Below, in pieces: positions 59,749-64,000 of a stretch of DNA of 64,000 nucleotides (positions are counted from its first letter, which is position 1; the number at the start of each line of letters is the position of its first letter). The position numbers and the translations under genes were made by a program. Below the pieces are notes generated by a model, which saw only the letters and a list, made by a program, of their open reading frames with translations, did no database searches and had not been told where the DNA came from. The stretch lies in assembly GCF_000175575.2 (NCBI RefSeq), contig NZ_CP005986.1:1868613-1932612 (forward strand), written 5' to 3'. Source of the DNA: Acidithiobacillus caldus ATCC 51756. Lineage in GTDB: Bacteria > Pseudomonadota > Gammaproteobacteria > Acidithiobacillales > Acidithiobacillaceae.

Positions 59749-60887
59749 GAATCCTCAACTCCTATCTCGCGCGCGAACTCAACCCCTAACCGTTTGCCCA
59801 AGCCTGTATGTTCCCAATCCTTGGGTAAAGGCTTGTTCCCAATTTTTGCTTCATGCAAGTGATCAATATAGGCTAGCACAATCGCGACGGCTTCATATAG
59901 CCCGGCAGGAATAAGGTCACCGATATCGCATACTTTATACAACGATCTTGCCATGGACGGCGCCTCCAGTATTGGTACGCCATGTATTTTGGCAATTTCA
60001 CGTATTTTCAAAGCAATTGTATCGATCCCCTTAGCCGTTACAATGGGGACGGTCATCGATTCTGTGTATCTCAGGGCGACCGCGTAATGCTCCGGGTTAA
60101 TCAACACAACGGAGGCCTTCTCAACGGATTTCATCATGCGCATGCGGGCGATTCGTCTTTGCAAACGCCGTATACGCGATTTGATTAAAGGGTTTCCATC
60201 CACCTCTTTGTGCTCATCCTTGATGTCCTGTTTGGACATCTTTTGACTTTCCAGAAAGAAACGCCTTTGCAAAAACCAGTCGATTGCCCCAGGCACTAGA
60301 AGTAACGAGGCAAAGATAAAAAAGTCCTTAACTAGAATAGCGGCACCAAGGCTGATAGCACGTCTTGGTGGTATATCTAGCAATGCAAACCAAACTCCTT
60401 TCTGCCCCCAAACGATAAGCCCCATACATACTCCGAGAAGACCGGTCTTTACTGAGTCTTCCCACAAGACCGAGAAGCCCTTCTTAGTAAATGGGCGTTT
60501 TAGTCCGCTAGTCCAGGAGAGCCGATCCCATTCCCAAAGCTTTCCCGGACTCCACACCCAGCCACCGACGAGCAAAATACTCGCGATGGCCGATACCAAG
60601 ATCACACCCCCAAACATCAAGAAAACTACAAATAGAGGCGCAGCCTCCTGTAATATCGTACGCTGCCAATCGGCGCGAAAATGCAATGACGATACCGAAA
60701 GTCCGACTACCATCCGACTCAAAATTTCCGTTCCCCAGGAACCCGACGCAGCCCAGAGCAACGCCGTCGCAGCGAATAGTACTAAACTGGCCGTCCAGTC
60801 CTGAGAGCGGGGAACCTTCCCGTCTTTCTTGGCGTCATCGAGTCGTTTCTGCGACGCCTTTTCGGTTTTTTCTTCTGCCTCGGACAT
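59745..60887 (-). CDS. flhB: FlhB flagellar export switch protein with NPEH motif
   Basis: The 380-residue protein has four membrane helices and a cytoplasmic domain (KMSKQDIKDEHKEVDGNP). The self-cleavage site normally NPTH reads N264-P265-E266-H267 (LINPEHYAVALRY). Asn-Pro and His are kept, so cleavage is possible, but the Thr is replaced. A C-terminal tail of about 60 residues follows. It controls the switch from hook to filament export. Confidence 0.94.
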   Translation of the reverse strand: MSEAEEKTEKASQKRLDDAKKDGKVPRSQDWTASLVLFAATALLWAASGSWGTEILSRMVVGLSVSSLHFRADWQRTILQEAAPLFVVFLMFGGVILVSAIASILLVGGWVWSPGKLWEWDRLSWTSGLKRPFTKKGFSVLWEDSVKTGLLGVCMGLIVWGQKGVWFALLDIPPRRAISLGAAILVKDFFIFASLLLVPGAIDWFLQRRFFLESQKMSKQDIKDEHKEVDGNPLIKSRIRRLQRRIARMRMMKSVEKASVVLINPEHYAVALRYTESMTVPIVTAKGIDTIALKIREIAKIHGVPILEAPSMARSLYKVCDIGDLIPAGLYEAVAIVLAYIDHLHEAKIGNKPLPKDWEHTGLGKRLGVEFAREIGVEDS

Positions 60888-60890
60888 GTA

Positions 60891-61667
60891 TCAGTTCCTC
60901 ACATATAAATTCTTAGTAAAGAAAAAGAATATGTGATTAACCGCGGACGGAAAATACGGTATTAGCATCAGCAATCCAAAGAACCCTGCCACAATCAAGG
61001 CAGGGAATCCGATTGCAAAAATATTAACTTGCGGCGCAATTCGCGCTATGATTGCCATGCCTAAATCAACCACCAGCAACAGTAAAACAACGGGTATTGC
61101 TATTAGCACCCCGTCGGTGAAAATCGCTTGACCAAGATTTGCCCAATAAAGCCAATTCCACGATGACCAGGTATATCCTATCGGAATTGCTTGAAAACTT
61201 TCTGTAAGGACTTGGATCATCCCAAGCATTCCACCGTCGGCAATGAGAAAAAAGATAACAGCGAATTCAAACAACATACTCAACGTATTATTCTGCTCCC
61301 CATATTGCGAAGATATGGTAGTAGCGAATCCGAGGCCCATGGAAATTGCAATCCAGCCAGCGGCAACCTCGAAGGTTCCAACCAGAAAACGGAAGACTAG
61401 GCCGAGTGAAATTCCAATGACGACCTGTGCGAACAGTATTATTATCGCTCCACCCATACCTGGCCATGAAGGCAGAGATGAGAGGGCGGGCAGTATGGCC
61501 CACGCACAGACCAGGCCGAAACCGAGTCTCCACAATGTTGGCAACCAACTGAAGGAAAACAAGGGTGCTGTAGCGATGAACGCAAGTATCCGAGCAGTAG
61601 GCCAAACAATCAATTCTACTAAATGATCGGCCTGCGCTTGTGTGAAGGCGAGCATCCCTGCGGTCAT
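60891..61667 (-). CDS. fliR: FliR export gate protein
   Basis: The 258-residue protein has six hydrophobic helices, including QVVIGISLGLVFRFLVGTFE and DLGMAIIARIAPQVNIFAIG, typical of FliR. ATG at 61667 overlaps the fliQ stop (ATGA), and flhB follows three bases after its end. Confidence 0.94.
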   Translation of the reverse strand: MTAGMLAFTQAQADHLVELIVWPTARILAFIATAPLFSFSWLPTLWRLGFGLVCAWAILPALSSLPSWPGMGGAIIILFAQVVIGISLGLVFRFLVGTFEVAAGWIAISMGLGFATTISSQYGEQNNTLSMLFEFAVIFFLIADGGMLGMIQVLTESFQAIPIGYTWSSWNWLYWANLGQAIFTDGVLIAIPVVLLLLVVDLGMAIIARIAPQVNIFAIGFPALIVAGFFGLLMLIPYFPSAVNHIFFFFTKNLYVRN

Positions 61668-61927
61668 GGCAGTAAGATCCTCGCCGTTTCTTGGAACCAT
61701 CGCGCGAAGTGATCGGCAAATCCAAGCCAGCCAATTACCAAGATTCCGATAACGAATAGCAATTTAGGGATAAATGCGAGGGATACGTCGTTCCAATGTA
61801 GCCACGATTGCAGCAATGTGATTCCTAACCCAACGACCATCGTACCGATCGCGATCGGTAACAGAGCCATCAGCAGGAAATGCAAGGCGCTGGTAAATAG
61901 CACGACACCTTCCGATGATGTCACCAT
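61664..61927 (-). CDS. fliQ: FliQ export gate protein
   Basis: The 87-residue protein has two membrane helices (FLLMALLPIAIGTMVVGLGI and FIPKLLFVIGILVIGWLGFA) as in FliQ. Its start overlaps the end of fliJ by seven bases. Normally fliP would precede it, but no fliP is present between fliJ and fliQ. Confidence 0.92.
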   Translation of the reverse strand: MVTSSEGVVLFTSALHFLLMALLPIAIGTMVVGLGITLLQSWLHWNDVSLAFIPKLLFVIGILVIGWLGFADHFARWFQETARILLP

Positions 61928-62361
61928 TTCGTTCTCAGATGGCGATTAGCCGTATGATTATCATGAATCGCTTGCTCTCTACGACGCGATTGTTCTGCCG
62001 CACGCGCCTCACGGCGTTTGGTAAGGCTCTGCATTCGTTTCTGTTCGAGGCGCTCTGCCTGCAAATGGCGATATGCGTCCTCCCGGGTTCTTTCCACCTG
62101 CTCTACCACGCGTCTCTGCGTGTTCGCAACAGATCGTACGGTATCTTGAAAGTGCTGCACTCCCGACAACAAAAAAGCTGGGCACCCGGAGCTTTCTTTC
62201 ATCCACTCTGCTGAACGAGATTGAATCTGCAAAATATATTGGTCCATAGTTGCCAATTGACCTTTCGCATAGCCAAGTCGATGTTCCTGCTCGGCAGCCT
62301 GACGCGCTGCCAACGCCACCCGATGAGCACTGTATCGATCTAATACGTCCCAGACATTCAT
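61921..62361 (-). CDS. fliJ: FliJ-like flagellar export chaperone
   Basis: The 146-residue protein is helical throughout, with charged heptads (QAAEQEHRLGYAKGQLATMD, then RREARAAEQSRRREQAIHD), as in FliJ, which links the FliI ATPase to the gate. ATG at 62361 lies directly after the end of fliI, and it is followed by fliQ. Confidence 0.75.
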   Translation of the reverse strand: MNVWDVLDRYSAHRVALAARQAAEQEHRLGYAKGQLATMDQYILQIQSRSAEWMKESSGCPAFLLSGVQHFQDTVRSVANTQRRVVEQVERTREDAYRHLQAERLEQKRMQSLTKRREARAAEQSRRREQAIHDNHTANRHLRTKW

Positions 62362-62362
62362 C

Positions 62363-63709
62363 TCACGGTTCCTCAACTAGTTGGCGTAGTGCTGAAAGAC
62401 TGGCGGAGAAATGGGACGATTCCTCTGGATGTTGCCGCAAGAAATCCAAAATTGCGGGATACTTCTGCATTGCCATGTCAAGAGTAGGATCGCTTCCCTG
62501 ACGGTATGCGCCTATGGCAATCAGATCGGACTTTTCCCGATAGTTTCCCCACCACGACATAACCCTTTGGACCAGCGCCAAGTGTTCCGTGTCAACGATG
62601 CTACGCATAACTCGACTCGCGGAGACTGCCGGGTCGATCGCCGGTAGCACCCCCGCTGCAGCCAAATCCCGCGACAGCACGATATGGCCATCCAGAATGG
62701 AACGCGCCGCATCCGCCACGGGGTCTTGAAGATCATCCCCTTCAGTCAATACCGAATAGAATGCCGTAATTGCCCCATTCTCCGCAGTGCCGGCCCTTTC
62801 CGTCAACACGGACAATGTCGAAAATACGGAAGGTGGGTACCCTTTTGTTGCTGGCAATTCGCCTGCCGTTAAACCCACTTCTCGCGCAGCCATGGCGTAC
62901 CGGGTCAGCGAGTCCATAATAAGCAAAACTCGTTTCCCTTGGTCTCGGAAGTGCTCAGCTATGGCGGTTGCGTATTCCGCCCCGCGCATTCGCAAGATTG
63001 GCGGAGCATCTGCCGTCGCAACCACCAACACTGAATGCGACAGACCATCGCCGAGAATATCCTCCACGAATTCCCGCACTTCACGTCCGCGCTCACCTAT
63101 GAGGGCTATCACAACGACGTCTGCCTGGGTATGTCGTGCCATCATCCCCAACAGCACACTCTTCCCCACCCCACTCCCAGCAAACAGTCCTATGCGCTGC
63201 CCCTCGCCTACGGTCAGGAGCGCATTAATGGCTCGCACACCCACGTCCAGCGGTTTGACAATACGCGCACGATGTAAAGGGTGTGGAGCGGGTTGTCGCA
63301 AGGGACGACGCTGCGTTGCTAGCAATGGACGACCATCCAGAGGACGACCCTGTGCATCGATTACCCGCCCCAGTAGCGCATCACCGACCGCAACCATGGA
63401 GTCCTGGTCTGCCAGAATCACCGACGCACCAGCAAAAACCCCTCGCAACCCGCCGAACGGCATGACCGCAGCGCGGTCGCCGTGGAAACCGATAACCTCA
63501 CCTAGGCGCCACCCCTCTGGGGTTTCGATCCGCGCACCCTGACCAATCATCGCCGGGACGCCAACGGCCTCCAACGCAACTCCCATCACACGAAGCACGC
63601 GACCGGATGGAGACAGCGGAAACATCACATCGAGGCTCGCCGACAAGTCTTCGAGATAGCGCTGCGCAATAGTTAGACTTTTTGGGGGCGATGCGGTGGA
63701 TCGTGTCAT
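62363..63709 (-). CDS. fliI: FliI flagellar export ATPase
   Basis: The 448-residue protein is an F1-type ATPase of the export system: P-loop GLFAGSGVGKSVL (about residue 175), the VVIALIGERGREVREF segment, Walker B LLIMDSLTRYAMAARE and the YPPSVFSTLSVLTERAG region. It starts at 63709, overlapping the fliH stop (ATGA). Confidence 0.96.
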   Translation of the reverse strand: MTRSTASPPKSLTIAQRYLEDLSASLDVMFPLSPSGRVLRVMGVALEAVGVPAMIGQGARIETPEGWRLGEVIGFHGDRAAVMPFGGLRGVFAGASVILADQDSMVAVGDALLGRVIDAQGRPLDGRPLLATQRRPLRQPAPHPLHRARIVKPLDVGVRAINALLTVGEGQRIGLFAGSGVGKSVLLGMMARHTQADVVVIALIGERGREVREFVEDILGDGLSHSVLVVATADAPPILRMRGAEYATAIAEHFRDQGKRVLLIMDSLTRYAMAAREVGLTAGELPATKGYPPSVFSTLSVLTERAGTAENGAITAFYSVLTEGDDLQDPVADAARSILDGHIVLSRDLAAAGVLPAIDPAVSASRVMRSIVDTEHLALVQRVMSWWGNYREKSDLIAIGAYRQGSDPTLDMAMQKYPAILDFLRQHPEESSHFSASLSALRQLVEEP

Positions 63710-64000
63710 CCGCCCCCCTCCAAGATGCGCGAAACGACCTCAGACCATCGAGTCTCGATCCGCGCATCCCATTCTTGGGCTGCAACGACGCCGTCAAATC
63801 CCTCCGGCCATTGCACACGCACGCGCACGCCGCCCAATTCCATACGAGCATCGGGGTGCAGGTTCCACGGAGCTATGCTCGAATCTGGTGTACGGGAGGT
63901 CTACAACTAGCTTGAGGAGGGTGGCGCACTGTTGCTAGAAAAGGGTTTCTGGATCCGATTCGCAACGAATGAGGAGTGCGCCATGCAAGAGAGTACTGGT
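63706..64000 (-). pseudogene. fliH: C-terminal part of FliH, frameshifted and cut by the right edge
   Basis: Three frames together read GALLIRCESDPETLF, then ATLLKLVVDLPYTRFEHSS and then MELGGVRVRVQWPEGFDGV ending SRILEGGG, the end of a FliH (stalk regulator of FliI). The first break is near 63935 and the second, an extra C in CACCCCGAT, near 63862. The gene would be non-functional unless these are sequence errors. Confidence 0.7.

Noticed and set aside
1..64000. tRNA genes or attachment repeats that would bound the element
   Set aside because: I saw no convincing tRNA fold or long flanking direct repeat; the ends probably lie outside the window.

Overview
The window looks like a chromosomal segment of an acidophilic, sulfur- or iron-oxidising proteobacterium of the Acidithiobacillus type (inference from gene content and style; no rRNA or other marker gene is present). 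The left two thirds (about 1-43.5 kb) have the character of an integrative conjugative element or a conjugative genomic island. They carry P-type (Trb) type IV secretion genes, an IncI/R64-like thin-pilus cluster, toxin-antitoxin modules, insertion sequences and two OMEGA-type (IscB/TnpB) transposon nucleases. The right third (about 44-64 kb), visibly richer in A and T, is a chemotaxis and flagellar export locus.

Layout, 1-17 kb, almost all on the minus strand: a small membrane-protein gene split by an IS1595 element; its paralogue; trbL; trbJ; a winged-helix/HATPase/DUF4325 regulator with four iteron-like sites at its start; an IHF-type gene coupled to a small winged-helix gene; a secreted protein of unknown role; a nucleotidyltransferase (toxin-like) pair; a membrane protein; an IscB element with its omega RNA; hicAB; then trbE, trbD and trbC. 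At 17.3-19 kb a second hicAB set and small hypothetical genes run on the plus strand. At 19.1-22.2 kb a membrane-bound GGDEF-EAL enzyme is separated from a C-terminal CZB zinc-binding domain by a run of 22 C, a likely on/off length switch. An IS1380-family element and a glycosyltransferase relic follow. At 24.5-34.9 kb lies the operon pilN-pilO-pilP-pilQ-pilR-pilS-(ATPase)-pilM-pilV, read right to left, flanked by a lytic transglycosylase gene, a double TcpQ-domain (PilL-like) gene and trbB with two paralogous small genes. At 40.1-43.7 kb come phd-vapC and the front part of a restriction gene cut off by a tnpB element.

Two features tie the conjugative part together. First, six transcription units (trbJ, the 6.7-kb gene, trbC, pilN, the pilL-like gene and the operon before trbB) are preceded by one bipartite promoter-like element, CTATACC with (C/G/A)TATC 19-20 bases upstream; a seventh has only the first half. 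Second, about eleven arrays of 15-18-base hairpin-forming units (TGC-N5-GCA-N4/5) lie between or inside these genes and nowhere else in the window. Units are about 16 bp between genes but 15 or 18 bp inside reading frames.

Right third, all on the minus strand: a PilZ protein, a broken PAS-MCP-CZB receptor, cheV, a cytosolic CZB receptor, an oxygen-binding di-iron (ODP-type) protein, an unknown helical protein, cheA, cheZ, cheY, a membrane receptor, a mini-receptor, motB, motA (frameshifted), fliL, flhA, flhB, fliR, fliQ, fliJ, fliI and a frameshifted fliH running off the edge. fliP is not in its usual place. Most of the frameshifts fall in short G/C runs, so either real decay of motility or sequencing error is possible.
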